DNA of 64,000 bases from Streptomyces sp. WMMB303 (GCF_029351045.1 NZ_JARKIN010000001.1:2194001-2258000); one strand, 5' to 3'; positions 1-9,938 are shown, numbered from the stretch's first letter. Notes: generated by a model not told the origin, from the sequence alone. Made by a program: numbers and translations.

Positions 1-711
1 GTAGCCGATGGCACGGCCGCGGTCCAGCTCCATGATCCAGCCGGCCACGTTGTCCAGGAAGTAGCGGTCGTGGGTGATGGCCACGACGGTGCCCGGGTAC
101 TTGGCCAGGTGCTGCTCCAGCCACTGCACCGACTCGGCGTCCAGGTGGTTGGTCGGCTCGTCCAGCAGCAGCAGGTCGGGCTGCTCCAGCAGCAGCTTGC
201 AGAGCGCGACGCGGCGCTTCTCACCACCGGAGAGGTTGGTGACCGGCCAGTCGCCGGGCGGGCAGCCCAGCGCGTCCATGGCCTGCTCGAGCTGCGCGTC
301 CAGATCCCAGGCGTTCGCGTGGTCGAGCTTCTCCTGGAGCTTGCCCATCTCCTCCATCAGCTCGTCGGTGTACTCGGTCGCCATCTGCTCGGCGATCTGG
401 TTGAACCGGTCGAGCTGCTGCTTGGTCTCCGCGACACCGTCCTGGACGTTCTCCAGCACCGTCTTGGACTCGTCCAGCGGCGGCTCCTGCAGCAGGATGC
501 CCACGGTGTAGCCCGGCGACAGCATCGCGTCACCGTTGGAGGGCTGCTCCAGACCCGCCATGATCTTGAGCACGGTGGACTTGCCCGCGCCGTTGGGGCC
601 CACGACACCGATCTTCGCGCCGGGCAGGAAGCTCAAGGTGACGTCGTCGAGGATCACCTTGTCGCCGTGCGCCTTGCGCGCCTTGCGCATGGTGTAGATG
701 TACTCAGCCAA
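1..711 (-). CDS. ettA: EttA, ABC-F translational throttle ATPase (N-terminal 237 codons)
   Basis: Ribosome-associated ABC-F ATPase; the family binds the ribosomal E site and gates early elongation according to ATP/ADP. The gene runs off the left edge, so only the first nucleotide-binding domain is visible: Walker [10 protein letters not shown] at residues 38-46, signature LSGGERRR near 160, Walker [13 protein letters not shown] near 180, then the H-loop [12 protein letters not shown] chose the TTG at 711 because it gives the [10 protein letters not shown] start typical of actinobacterial EttA; no strong ribosome-binding site is visible. Soluble and cytoplasmic. The second ABC domain lies outside the window. 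Identity is secure from the contiguous ABC-F motifs. Confidence 0.93.
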   Translation of the reverse strand, partial: MAEYIYTMRKARKAHGDKVILDDVTLSFLPGAKIGVVGPNGAGKSTVLKIMAGLEQPSNGDAMLSPGYTVGILLQEPPLDESKTVLENVQDGVAETKQQLDRFNQIAEQMATEYTDELMEEMGKLQEKLDHANAWDLDAQLEQAMDALGCPPGDWPVTNLSGGEKRRVALCKLLLEQPDLLLLDEPTNHLDAESVQWLEQHLAKYPGTVVAITHDRYFLDNVAGWIMELDRGRAIGY

Positions 712-981
712 GAGGAACCGTCCGGCAATCTGTAGGTAGTCGTACGCGGCCAGGCCGCGCGGGTCGTCATGCGGCAGCGGGCCGCGGGTTGAGTGCGGCC
801 GCTCCAGCTAAGGCATACGCCCTCCATCTTGCCGCACCCGGGCCCCGGGCCGGAAACCGCACCTGCGCCCGGCACCGCGGAGCACACCGGTTCCGGCCGG
901 ACGCAGCCGCCCCGGACACGGGGCGCGGGAGCTGGACGGCGCCGGGGCCGCGGAGGCCGCAGCCCGGCTTCCGCGGCCGCC

Positions 982-2481
982 TCAGCCGCGGCGACGCACG
1001 ATCCGGAGCGTGGTCACTCCCACGGCCAGCAGCGCGATGGCCACGGCGGCGAACAAGCGGGTGCCCCCGCCACCACCGGTCTCCGCCAGGTCACCGTCCG
1101 ACGCCGGGACACTGCCACCCCCCACCGTCGCGGGCCGCTCGACCGTGGCGGGCGCGTTCTGCCGGGTCACCCCGCCACCGGCGGCGGCGGTCGTGCAGTC
1201 GAGAACCCCGCTGAACGTCTTCCGGTACCCGTGCGGTCCGCGCACCGGGATCCGGTACGGCTGGTCCTCCGCCACCGGGACCGTGACGGTGCCGTGCTCG
1301 CCGCCCGCGATGTCCTCACGCTGCTTGCCGACCCGCAGCGGGAAGGAGGAGTCGCCACCGTTGGAGACGGTGATGTCCACCCCGGAGTCGGCACAGTTCT
1401 CCCTCGCCGTGGCGGCGGGAGCAGGCCCGCGCTCGGCCCAGTTGACCGTGGCGGTGGCGGAGACGGTGGACTGGCTCGACCCGGCCAGGATCTGCGCCTG
1501 CCCCCGGCCCCGCTCACCGGAGCCGGTGAACACCCGGCCCAGCGGCACCTTCGTGGCGACCTGCGCGGTCAGCGACCCCTTACCGGCCTCCACCCCCTCG
1601 GGCAGCTCGAAGTAGAGCTTCGTCCCGTTGCGCGCCGTACGGACCCGCTTCCCTTCCCGGTCGACGATCCGCATCCCCTGGGAGGCGGCATGCGGTCCGG
1701 GCGCCACGCTCACCGCGGCGGCGTTCGTGCGCACGGTCACCGGGCCGGGACGCTCGTCGGCGCGGCCGGAGACCTCCGCCCTGTCGAACGTGAGGGACGC
1801 GCCCGGCTCGGACATCGACCGGGCCTTGTCCACGAGATGGTCGGCGAGCTGCTGGGCGGCGGGGTCGGTGGCGGTGATGTGGGGCGGCTCCGGGGGCCCC
1901 TCCCCCCTCCCCCCGCCCCTCGAAGTCCCGCTCGCGCCGCTTTCGGCCAGCCGCCAGATCGCGACCTGGGTGCCCGCCGCCGCGGTCTGCGGGGTGAGCC
2001 GCTCGGCCCCCGCCGACTTCGCCAGCGCCTGGAGATCGTTGCGTCGCGGATAGGAGTGCTCGACTGTCCAGCGGATCTTCCCGGAGTTGCGATTGCCGGA
2101 CAGCGACGAGGTCTGCCACTCCCCCTCCGCGTAACGCGACTGCTCCTGTGCCGGGTTGAGCACGTCGAGTCCGTATGTCTGCAGCGTGCCGCCCCCGTCG
2201 ACGGACATCTCGAAGAGCCCGGCACCGACCGTCTGCCTCTCTCCCTCGGCGGCGACGACCGCCCGGCCGTGCGTGCGGAGGCCGTCGAGCGTGGCCACCG
2301 CTCCGCTGTGCTGCTCGGGCCCTCCGTCGGCGAACGCCCCACCCGCGTCGTTTCCGGTGGTGGCCCTGGCCGGAGCCGCGGCCGCCGGGCCGACGGCACC
2401 CGCCGTGCCTGTCGCGCACAGCGCGGTGGCCGCCGCGACGACGGTGAGCCGACGGGCCGCACGCGCCCGTACAGAAGTCAT
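982..2481 (-). CDS. Thioester-domain (TQXA) cell-wall protein with LAETG sorting signal
   Basis: Secreted surface protein, 499 aa. Residues 1-40 form a signal peptide (Arg-rich start, hydrophobic stretch, Ala-rich end). A TQXA-type thioester domain follows, with TQVAIW preserved. The C-terminus has LAETG, a hydrophobic span and an RRRG tail, the layout recognised by Streptomyces class E sortases. Family members form an internal Cys-Gln thioester; here the position expected to hold Cys reads TYGLD, so Gly replaces it and the bond looks impossible. The middle and C-terminal parts are Ala/Gly/Pro-rich and probably beta-sandwich or stalk. The ATG at 2481 has AGGGGAAG upstream. It is separated from the ssb gene by about 190 bp. 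Confidence 0.88.
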   Translation of the reverse strand: MTSVRARAARRLTVVAAATALCATGTAGAVGPAAAAPARATTGNDAGGAFADGGPEQHSGAVATLDGLRTHGRAVVAAEGERQTVGAGLFEMSVDGGGTLQTYGLDVLNPAQEQSRYAEGEWQTSSLSGNRNSGKIRWTVEHSYPRRNDLQALAKSAGAERLTPQTAAAGTQVAIWRLAESGASGTSRGGGRGEGPPEPPHITATDPAAQQLADHLVDKARSMSEPGASLTFDRAEVSGRADERPGPVTVRTNAAAVSVAPGPHAASQGMRIVDREGKRVRTARNGTKLYFELPEGVEAGKGSLTAQVATKVPLGRVFTGSGERGRGQAQILAGSSQSTVSATATVNWAERGPAPAATARENCADSGVDITVSNGGDSSFPLRVGKQREDIAGGEHGTVTVPVAEDQPYRIPVRGPHGYRKTFSGVLDCTTAAAGGGVTRQNAPATVERPATVGGGSVPASDGDLAETGGGGGTRLFAAVAIALLAVGVTTLRIVRRRG

Positions 2482-2673
2482 GGTCTTCCCCTCTTGGCGG
2501 ACTCTCCCCCGGTCGCGTCGTCCGCGAGCCGCCGGTCCACCGCAAAGCTCTGAACCCCCTGGTCAGTACGCGTGGGATGGTAAGGAGCAAAACGCCACGG
2601 GATCCCCACGATTCACGGTGGCCACACATTCCGACTCGGAATCGTTATCGCCGAATCCGACGGACCGGGACGA

Positions 2674-3234
2674 TCACGACGCGCCGCGCTGACCTGGAAC
2701 GCCGTCCTCCGCCAGCGCTCCGGGCAGGAGTTCACCCTCTGGTACGGCCTCCTCCGGCACGGATTCGGAACCCGGCGTGCCGACCCCGTCACCCGGCGCC
2801 CCGAAGGGCGGTGGTCCTGCCGCAGCCACCGGGGGCCAGGCCGGGGCGGGGCCACGGGTGAGCTCCGGGTTCGCGCGAGACGCCCGCACGAACGCCGAGG
2901 TGCCGCGCGTCAGATCGTGCCCCACCGTCGCCGCGAGCAACTCGGCCGACAGATACCGGCGCCCGTCCCGCTCGCCCTCCACGACGCGCAACTGACCCCG
3001 GACGATGACGGGTTCACCGCGGGCGACGGACGAGGCGAGATGGCCGGCCAGCCCCCGCCAGGCCCAGACCGTGTAGAAGCTGGTGGAGGCGTCCGCCCAG
3101 CGCTGGTGCTGTTTGTCGAACCGCCGGACCGTACTGGCCAGCCGGAACCTGGCGACCGGAAGCCCGGACGGCGAGGTCCAGTGGTCGACCTTCGTCGCCA
3201 CGTTGCCGGTAACCGTCACATAGGTCTCGTTCAT
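2674..3234 (-). CDS. ssb: Single-stranded DNA-binding protein paralogue (SsbB-like)
   Basis: OB-fold SSB, 186 aa. Residues 1-110 carry the family pattern (MNETYVTVTGNVA, RFRLASTVRRFD, FYTVWAWRGLAGHLA, GEPVIVRGQLRV). The C-terminal third is Gly/Pro-rich and ends without the acidic DDDxPF tail of the essential replication SSB, so it resembles the second SSB of streptomycetes (SsbB type, linked to chromosome segregation during sporulation). The ATG at 3234 follows GGGGGAG; the frame remains open farther upstream but that extension looks non-coding. The division-type GTPases upstream on the same strand fit a role in chromosome or septum biology, which is inference. Confidence 0.85.
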   Translation of the reverse strand: MNETYVTVTGNVATKVDHWTSPSGLPVARFRLASTVRRFDKQHQRWADASTSFYTVWAWRGLAGHLASSVARGEPVIVRGQLRVVEGERDGRRYLSAELLAATVGHDLTRGTSAFVRASRANPELTRGPAPAWPPVAAAGPPPFGAPGDGVGTPGSESVPEEAVPEGELLPGALAEDGVPGQRGAS

Positions 3235-3471
3235 GCGTCTCCCCCTGCTCGCTGCCGATTGCCGCCGGTGCTCCGCCGGGCCCGTCGTCACGAGGACGGC
3301 GGCGGTCCGGCGGAGCACCACCGGGTGCCCGAGCGCGGCGGCCCTCGGTGCGACCGCCGTTCCGCGGTCCCGTCGGGGGCCGCCGCAGGCCGGTCGCCCT
3401 CGGTGCCGTCGTGCGGGTTCCAGAGTGGGGGGAGAAGGGCGGGCGTGGGGAAAGAGGGATTCAGCTGTGGA

Positions 3472-6400
3472 TTACTCGGAGGTTGTGCACAACTCGGTCA
3501 CACCGGTGGATGGCCCTGTGGTGTCGGTACCGGCGCCGACACCGGCCCCTCGCCCCCCGGTGTCCGACGCGGCCGAATCACCGGAACCGCCACAACCGGC
3601 CGGAGCGCTCCGGTCTCCGTGCTTGAACGGGTCTCGCGGGCCGCCCGCGGAGATTCCCGCTCCGCGGCCGTCCACGCCGCCGGCCGGCCCTCCGGCGGCA
3701 GAACCACTCCGGGCTCCGACGACCGCAGCGCCCTGCGAACCGATCCAGGCCTCCGCCGGCCGCTCCTCCACGACCGAGTCGACCGCACCGGCGGCGATGG
3801 CGTACTGCTCCCGCACCTGGCGGTACCGCAGCAGCTCGGCGGCCACCGGCTCCAGCACCCGCGTCCCTCCGCAGCAGGCCGCCAACTGGCGCAGGTGCCG
3901 CTCCTCCGCCAGGCCATAGGTCCGGGCCGGACCCCGCGCGGCGCGGCGACACGCCCAGGCGAGCCCGGGGCCGGCGAGGGTGGCGGCCGCGAGGAGAACG
4001 CAGGGCAGCAGTGCGGTGCGGTCGAACCCGTGGGCGACGATGGCGACGACAGCCACCCACACGGCTCCGGCCGCCTGGAGGGCGAACAGCAGCCACTGCC
4101 CCGCGAATGCGGCGGTGTGCCAGGTAGGACGCGGTACGCGTACCCCGGAACCCGCGGTCCGGTCCGCGTCCGGTGACGGCCCGCCCGTATCCGGGGACGA
4201 CCCGCCCGCCTCCGGGAACGGACCGGCGATGTCACGCGACGGCCCGGCCAGGTCGCGCACGGGTCCGTCGGATGCCGCGGCCGTCCACCGGGGTGCCCCG
4301 TCGAGTGCCGGGGAGGCGGTCGCTCCCCGCATCCCGGAGCCGGCGTCCGGACCGTCCGCAGGAACGTCGGCGCCGCCGTCGGCGCCGAACTGCGGGCCAC
4401 GCGGGCGGCCGGGGTCGCTCGCGGCGCGGGGGGCCGGAGCGCCGGGGGCGGACTGCTGACCGGGCACGGCCGCTGCGGTGGCGGATGCGGGCTTGGCCGC
4501 CTGCGGCGTCTCCGTTCCGTAGGGGAAGTCCGTCAGCGAGGCCGTGATGGCGGCTGTCCGCTGCGCGTCCGGTCCGGCGGAGCAGGCTTCCATGACCTGG
4601 TCCAGGGCCTCGGGCAGACCGGCGGCCCCGCGGCGGGCCGACTCGCGGACGGTGTGCGCCCAGGCGTCGGGCAGACCGCTCGCAGCCGCGTCCGCCAGCT
4701 CCCGCACGGCCTGGGCGACCACCGGCCGTGCGGCCAGCGGCTGCTGGAGGGTGTCGCGGCGGACGCGGGCACCGGCGGTGGAACCGTCCGGCTGTTCCCC
4801 GGCCCCCGCCCCGGCCCACTCGCCGCGCTCCGAAGTCGGCCTGGAGGCGTACCAGCGCAGCGCGCGCACCCAGGGGATGCCGGAGGAGTGCTCTGCCTGC
4901 CGCAGCCACGCCCGTTCCGCGGCCTGGCCCGCTGCCGCCGCGCCCACGGCGACGGCGAGCCGGTCCTCGAAGTCCTCGCGGGCGCGCTCGCTCAACCCGA
5001 CGGGCCCGCCCTCGGCGCCCACTCCCGGCTCGGTGTAGACGGGACGCAGCCGGTCCATGGCGCCGTCCAGATCGGCGGTCAGCCGCAGGACCGCGGCCCG
5101 CTGCTGCGCGACGAACTCGCCGAGCTCCTCGCGCAGCACGTCGATGCCCTCGTGTGTCAGTGCCGAGGCGGACAGCACGGCCGCGCCCGGTTCGCCGTGC
5201 TCGCCCAGCGCCATGCCGTCCTCGTCCAGCAGCCGCCGCAGGTCGTCCAGCACGGCGTCGACGGAGTCGCGGGTGAGCCGGTCGGTCTGGTTGAGGACGA
5301 CGAAGGTGACCTCGGCGTGTCCGGCGAGGCGGCGCAGGTAGTCCTCGTGCAGCAGCGCGTCCGCGTACTTCTCCGGGTCCACCACCCACACCACCGCGTC
5401 GACCAGCTCCAGCATCCGGTCGACCTGCTCGCGGTGGCCCGGGGCGGCGGAGTCGTGGTCGGGCAGGTCGACGAGGATGAGGCCGCTCAGCGTGCCGTCG
5501 TGCGTGCGGTGGCGGGCGTGCTGCGGAATGCCGAGCCTGTCGAGGAGCCCGTCGGGGCTGCCGTCGCTGTAGCGTCCCGCTTCCCAGGTGCAGGCCACCG
5601 GTGCGGCAGTGGTGGGGCGGCGCATCCCCACCTCGGAGAGCCGGCCGCCGGTGAGTGCGTTGAACAGCGACGACTTTCCGCTGCCTGTCGCGCCCGCCAG
5701 GGCGACGGTCGTGTAGGAGCGGGGCAGCCCCCTGCGGGTGGCCGCCTCGTCCAGCACGGTGCCCGCCTCGGCGAGCACGTCGGCGTCCAGCCGGGTGCGC
5801 GACAGCCCGACGAGTTCGCGCAGGGCGCCGAGCCGCTGACGCAGGACGCTCTCCCCCGCGTCGCACCGCGGGTCCCGGCGGATGTCTCGGCGGAGGTCCC
5901 GGCCGACGTCCTTCCGGTCGTGCCGGTCGCGCTGCTCGTTCCGGTCGTGCTGCTCGTTCCGGGTGTTCCGGACGGGAGCAGTGTCCGTATTCCGTCGCGT
6001 GGCGCTTCCTCCGGCTCCGACGTCGCGGAGTGCACTTCCCGCGAGGTCCTGGGCGCAGCTCCCTTCGGCACGCCGGGTGGAGTCCTCGAGGCCGCCGCGG
6101 GGCGCGGCGGCCGCCGTGCCACCGTCCGGTTCCGGGTGCGGCCTGAGCGGCTGCCGGTGCGGGCGCTCCTCGGGCTCGGGGACGGGGGGTTCCGGCCACA
6201 CGTGCGTGCGGCCGGAGACGTCCTCGGTGGCCGCGCGGGGCGCCTGGGCGGCCGAGGAGGACGGTGTCTCTCGCACAGCAGAAGCCGGCTCCGGCACCGC
6301 AGGAGCGGGAGCGGGCTCCGGTACGGCAGGAGGAGCGGGCTCCGGTACAGCCGCTGTGGGCACCCGCTCGGCGTCGGCCGGGTGTGGTTCGGGGGCGGCG

Positions 6401-7473
6401 CCGGGGTCGGGGGCGGGGGCGGGGTCGGGGGCGCGCGGGGGCTCGGGCCAGGACGTGCCGCGCCAGGGCGGCGTCGCGGCGCATCCCGGGCGGGGGTGTT
6501 CCGCTCCGCGGGCCGGGGGCTCCGTCGCCGAGGTGTGGCTGCGGGGGTTGGGAGCCCGCGGGCCGGCCTCCGGTGCGACGGCACGCTCGGGGCGGACGGG
6601 AGGGCCGGGCGGCACGGAGGGCTCGGGGCGTGCGACGGGTCGGGACGGCTCGGCGGCTCCGGCCGGCGCCGCACGCCCGGTCGGCTCGGCTGCTCCGGCG
6701 GGGTCGGTGCCTCCGACCGGCCGGCCCGGCTCGGTCGCCTGACCCTGCTGGGCCTGCTGGGCCGGGGGCGCAGGCGGGGCGGGCGCGGCGGGAGCGGGGG
6801 GCTCGGCCTGCGCGGCAGGCGGGGCGGCGCGCTCCGCGCGTGCCCTGCGGGCGATGACGCCGTCGTCCCATCCGCAATCCGGTGCGGCGGCCCGGGCGTG
6901 CGCGTCCTGCGGCTCGTCCTCGCGGTGCGCGGTGCCACTGTCACCCGGCAGGTCGCGGCAGTCGTGACCAGGAGGGTGCTCTGCGGCCGCTGTCTCGGGG
7001 GCCAGGACCGCCTGCGCCTGCGCCGCCGGGACAGCCACCGCTTCGCGAGGATCAGGAGCCCCCTGGCGTCCCCGTTCCACCGACCCGCCGACCCCGTCAG
7101 ACGCACCGGATGAACCGGATCCACCGGCTTCGGCGGCTTCGGCGGGTCCGCCCGGCTCGCATGGCGCGGGTCCTCCAGGTCCGTCCGGGCCTTCCGGCCT
7201 GCCCGGTACGCGTCCGCCTTCGGGCGCGCCGTCGAGCGGGGCCTCCGACTGCTGGCGCGGCAGTTCCGCCGCCGCGACCTGGCCGTGGCCCTCGGGTCCG
7301 TCCGGGCCGCTCCGCGCGGGGGGCTCCTGGGGCGGCTGCTGTTCGTCCAGGCTCAGCTCCAGTTGCCCTTTGCCGGGCTCGCTGTGCGGGCTGCTCCAGC
7401 CGTCGGGCCAACTGCCGGACCAGCGCTCGGGCGGCTCGCCCGCTCCGGGGTTGGTGGCATCGGTGGATGTCAC
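3472..7473 (-). CDS. Membrane-anchored dynamin-like/YfjP GTPase with long disordered N-terminus
   Basis: 1333-aa GTPase. Residues 1-560 are low-complexity Pro/Ala/Glu/Gly sequence without recognisable domains. The G domain follows: P-loop GATGSGKSS near 595, DLPD near 670 and NQTD (NKxD-type) near 726. A helical region precedes two membrane spans around 1118-1170, then a short cytosolic tail. This matches the YfjP/dynamin-like class; in Streptomyces, DynA/DynB-type pairs stabilise FtsZ rings at sporulation septa. I chose the GTG at 7473 because GGAGAGG sits 8 bp upstream, whereas the GTG at 7482 is too close to it. It begins 6 bp past the neighbouring dynamin gene, so the two form an operon. 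The length is unusually great for the family. Confidence 0.85.
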   Translation of the reverse strand: MTSTDATNPGAGEPPERWSGSWPDGWSSPHSEPGKGQLELSLDEQQPPQEPPARSGPDGPEGHGQVAAAELPRQQSEAPLDGAPEGGRVPGRPEGPDGPGGPAPCEPGGPAEAAEAGGSGSSGASDGVGGSVERGRQGAPDPREAVAVPAAQAQAVLAPETAAAEHPPGHDCRDLPGDSGTAHREDEPQDAHARAAAPDCGWDDGVIARRARAERAAPPAAQAEPPAPAAPAPPAPPAQQAQQGQATEPGRPVGGTDPAGAAEPTGRAAPAGAAEPSRPVARPEPSVPPGPPVRPERAVAPEAGPRAPNPRSHTSATEPPARGAEHPRPGCAATPPWRGTSWPEPPRAPDPAPAPDPGAAPEPHPADAERVPTAAVPEPAPPAVPEPAPAPAVPEPASAVRETPSSSAAQAPRAATEDVSGRTHVWPEPPVPEPEERPHRQPLRPHPEPDGGTAAAAPRGGLEDSTRRAEGSCAQDLAGSALRDVGAGGSATRRNTDTAPVRNTRNEQHDRNEQRDRHDRKDVGRDLRRDIRRDPRCDAGESVLRQRLGALRELVGLSRTRLDADVLAEAGTVLDEAATRRGLPRSYTTVALAGATGSGKSSLFNALTGGRLSEVGMRRPTTAAPVACTWEAGRYSDGSPDGLLDRLGIPQHARHRTHDGTLSGLILVDLPDHDSAAPGHREQVDRMLELVDAVVWVVDPEKYADALLHEDYLRRLAGHAEVTFVVLNQTDRLTRDSVDAVLDDLRRLLDEDGMALGEHGEPGAAVLSASALTHEGIDVLREELGEFVAQQRAAVLRLTADLDGAMDRLRPVYTEPGVGAEGGPVGLSERAREDFEDRLAVAVGAAAAGQAAERAWLRQAEHSSGIPWVRALRWYASRPTSERGEWAGAGAGEQPDGSTAGARVRRDTLQQPLAARPVVAQAVRELADAAASGLPDAWAHTVRESARRGAAGLPEALDQVMEACSAGPDAQRTAAITASLTDFPYGTETPQAAKPASATAAAVPGQQSAPGAPAPRAASDPGRPRGPQFGADGGADVPADGPDAGSGMRGATASPALDGAPRWTAAASDGPVRDLAGPSRDIAGPFPEAGGSSPDTGGPSPDADRTAGSGVRVPRPTWHTAAFAGQWLLFALQAAGAVWVAVVAIVAHGFDRTALLPCVLLAAATLAGPGLAWACRRAARGPARTYGLAEERHLRQLAACCGGTRVLEPVAAELLRYRQVREQYAIAAGAVDSVVEERPAEAWIGSQGAAVVGARSGSAAGGPAGGVDGRGAGISAGGPRDPFKHGDRSAPAGCGGSGDSAASDTGGRGAGVGAGTDTTGPSTGVTELCTTSE

Positions 7474-7478
7474 TGCTG

Positions 7479-9524
7479 TCACCTCTCCATGTGCGCGCTC
7501 TGCAGGCCGCGCGCGGCGTTCTCCGTACCGAGCGGTGCGCGCGTGGGCGGGAATTCGCGGGCGGTCACGTCCGTCCTGCTCTGCTCCTGAGGGCCGCCCC
7601 GTGCGTCCTCCGGCCGCTGCGGCCGGTGGAGTTCCCGCAACCGGTGCGGCTCGTGGAGCCCGTGCGTTCTGGTGAGCTTGTCCAGCACCGAGAACGCGGC
7701 GATCAGTTCCATCTGCGGTTCGGGGCCGGCGTCGAGTTCCGCCAGGGGGACCAGGCGCAGGTCGCGCTCCCCGTCCAGGACGCGCCTCACGCAGTGCTCC
7801 AGCAGCTCCGCGCACTGCTCGCGCAGCTCGTGGGCAGCCTCCTCGCCGAGCAGGTCCTCGAGTGCGTCATCGGCGCCCGCGACCCGCACCCCGCCGAGCA
7901 GGGAGGCGGCCAGCAGTCCGGCCACGTGCTCGGCGTCCTCCTCGCCGCACGAGGCACGGCCTGCCGCGCGGGTCTCCTCCTCGGCCAGCTCCTCGACGCA
8001 GCGGCGCCATCGGCGCACCATCACGCCGATCCGGCCGACGGCCTCGTCGCGTTCGCTCTGGCCGCCGGAGAGGAGCCGGCCGCAGCCCTCCAGACCCGGT
8101 ACGCCTCGGCGCAGTTCGGCGATCCGTTCGTCGGCGGCGGCGACCGCGCCGGACAGCAGTGCGGTCAGGCCCTCGGCGAAGGCGTCGAACAGTTCTTCGC
8201 CGTCGCTGTCGGTGGGGAAGCTGCGCCAGTGCTCGGCGACGTCGCCCGCCAGCAGTTCACCGTCGGCGATGCGGGTGCGCAGCCGCTGTCCGGCGGTCCC
8301 GTAGGCGTTCTCGATGTACCGGGTGAGTCGCTCGGCTGCCGCGTGCTGCGCCGCGGAGGAACCGGCCAGGGCCGTGATGCGCGGGCGCAGCGAGGCGAGC
8401 GTCCCGTCGGCGGTGCGGCTGGCGGCTGCGTACCGGGCGTCGGCGTCCTGGGCGTGCTCCTCCAGCCAGTCGCGCAGTCCGCTGACGGCGGAGACGGGCA
8501 GCAGCCCGGATCCGCCCGCCGATTCGGGCAGTTCCGGGATGGTGAAGCAGGGGATCCTCCCGAGCCCCGCCCGGTCGAGGAGCAGCCCGTACTGCGTCGT
8601 GACCTCGGCGGCCATCTGGTGCGGCACCCGGTCGAGGACGGTGGCGAGGGTGACGTCGTACTCCTTGGCGGTGCGCAGCAGGTGCCAGGGGATGGCGTCG
8701 CCGTAGCGCGCGGCGGTGGTGACGAGCACCCAGATGTCGGCGGCGCAGACCAGTTCGGCGGCCAGGTCCCGGTTGTGCGCGACGAGGGAGTCGATGTCGG
8801 GCGCGTCGAGCAGCGCGAGGCCGGGGGGCAGGCCGCTGTCGGTCTCGACCCGGAGGACGCGCGGCGGCTCGTCCGGGTCGGTGTCCCACTCGTACTCCCA
8901 CTCCGCACCGGCCGCGGCGTCCCGGCCCGGGCTCCGGCGGGGGTCCCAGTCGGTGGCCCAGGCGCTGTCCCAGTCGGTGGCACGGTCGGCCGGCCGGCCG
9001 GCGAACCGGTCGCCGCTCTCCGCGGCACCGGCCGGATCGCCGGAGCTGCCGGGCGTGTCGTGCGGGCCCGGGGCGCCCGGTCCGCCGAAGGCGCCGGGAG
9101 CGGCGCCCATGCCGGGCGCGGCGGGCGTCCCGGGCGGGTCCTGCCGGGGGGTCCAGGCCCGGTCCAGGCGGGGCAGCACCCGCTGTCCGACGAACCAGCC
9201 CCGGTCGTCCGGATGACAGACCAGCACAGGTGTGCGGGTCGTGGGCCGCAGTACGCCCGCCTCGCTGACCTTGCGCCCCACCAGGGAGTTGACCAGCGTC
9301 GACTTGCCCGCCCCGGTCGAACCGCCGATCACCGCGAGGAGCGGCGCCTCGGGGGTGCGTACGCGCGGGACGAGGTAGTCGTCGAGCTGGGCCAGCAGCT
9401 CGTCCCGGGACTGCCGGGCGCGCTCGGCGCCCGGCAGCGGGAGAGGAAAGCGCGCGGCTGCGACGCGCTCACGGAGTGCGGTGAGCGCGTCGAGCAGTTC
9501 AAGCCGTACGTCCAAGATCGCCAC
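7479..9524 (-). CDS. Dynamin-family GTPase, first gene of the pair
   Basis: 681-aa soluble GTPase. P-loop [15 protein letters not shown] lies near residue 66, a switch threonine region [12 protein letters not shown] follows, and the G3 motif LLDAPDID lies near 240. The rest is mostly long charged helices expected of a dynamin stalk; a Gly/Pro-rich insertion with repeated [16 protein letters not shown] segments sits around residues 120-210. No membrane span is visible. The GTG at 9524 gives [14 protein letters not shown], which aligns with the family start, although no clear ribosome-binding site is seen; the frame is open upstream but that part is AT-rich and looks like promoter. It is co-transcribed with the membrane partner downstream. 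DynA-like function in septation is inferred. Confidence 0.85.
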   Translation of the reverse strand: MAILDVRLELLDALTALRERVAAARFPLPLPGAERARQSRDELLAQLDDYLVPRVRTPEAPLLAVIGGSTGAGKSTLVNSLVGRKVSEAGVLRPTTRTPVLVCHPDDRGWFVGQRVLPRLDRAWTPRQDPPGTPAAPGMGAAPGAFGGPGAPGPHDTPGSSGDPAGAAESGDRFAGRPADRATDWDSAWATDWDPRRSPGRDAAAGAEWEYEWDTDPDEPPRVLRVETDSGLPPGLALLDAPDIDSLVAHNRDLAAELVCAADIWVLVTTAARYGDAIPWHLLRTAKEYDVTLATVLDRVPHQMAAEVTTQYGLLLDRAGLGRIPCFTIPELPESAGGSGLLPVSAVSGLRDWLEEHAQDADARYAAASRTADGTLASLRPRITALAGSSAAQHAAAERLTRYIENAYGTAGQRLRTRIADGELLAGDVAEHWRSFPTDSDGEELFDAFAEGLTALLSGAVAAADERIAELRRGVPGLEGCGRLLSGGQSERDEAVGRIGVMVRRWRRCVEELAEEETRAAGRASCGEEDAEHVAGLLAASLLGGVRVAGADDALEDLLGEEAAHELREQCAELLEHCVRRVLDGERDLRLVPLAELDAGPEPQMELIAAFSVLDKLTRTHGLHEPHRLRELHRPQRPEDARGGPQEQSRTDVTAREFPPTRAPLGTENAARGLQSAHMER

Positions 9525-9865
9525 ATAGGGCAGAATGCCCAATTTTGCGGCAGTTTTGAAGCTTATCCACGGTTGCGAGCGAGGAAAATGTGTAGTTTCA
9601 GTACTGAAAGACCACTTTTGAACCCGTTCACCCCGCATGGCCCACCTGCCACCCAGCCGCCCCCATAACGACTACGCAACACCCGCAACCCACACGGCCA
9701 AAACCGCTGCGTGAATCGCACCCGCCTGCGATTATCGGGACCGCTTCACGGAACCTCCACATAGCGTCGCGGCCGTGGAGCGAACAGGACGAGCCGCCAG
9801 GCCCCCTATCCTTGACACCGCCGGTCACGGGGGGCGGCGAGCCCGCCCACCCGCGACGGAGGACG
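9525..9865. other. Intergenic region between the dynamin operon and tRNA-Arg
   Basis: 340 bp with the highest A+T content of the left third, so probably the promoter region of the GTPase operon (minus strand) and the tRNA leader (plus strand). A TTGACA at 9812-9817 resembles a -35 box, but no convincing -10 follows at the right spacing. No gene is seen. Confidence 0.5.
9596..9609. promoter_or_regulatory. Perfect 14-bp palindrome upstream of the dynamin operon
   Basis: TTTCAGTACTGAAA is a perfect dyad 72-85 bp upstream of the chosen GTG of the dynamin gene. Its position and A+T richness suggest an operator; the binding protein is unknown. Confidence 0.35.
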
Positions 9866-9938
9866 GCCCCCGTAGCTCAGTGGATAGAGCAGGCGCCTTC
9901 TAAGCGCTTGGCCGCAGGTTCGAGTCCTGCCGGGGGCG
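9866..9938 (+). tRNA. tRNA-Arg (anticodon TCT)
   Basis: A 73-nt cloverleaf can be drawn. The acceptor stem is GCCCCCG/CGGGGGC with discriminator G, the D-arm is GCTC...GAGC, and the anticodon stem GGCGC/GCGCT has loop CTTCTAA and anticodon TCT. The T-arm is GCAGG-TTCGAGT-CCTGC. CCA is not encoded. The gene carries the 17-bp segment repeated at 15707-15723, consistent with use as an integration site. Confidence 0.95.
9902..9918 (+). repeat. Putative att repeat, left copy inside tRNA-Arg
   Basis: AAGCGCTTGGCCGCAGG covers the 3' side of the anticodon arm, the variable loop and the 5' T-stem. The same 17 bp occur in direct orientation at 15707-15723, bracketing about 5.8 kb of accessory genes. 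Recombination inside tRNA genes is typical of actinomycete integrative elements. Confidence 0.5.

Noticed and set aside
9812..9817. TTGACA as a sigma-70 type promoter for tRNA-Arg
   Set aside because: No plausible -10 hexamer at 16-18 bp; it is G+C-only there. Recorded as an observation but not called as a promoter.
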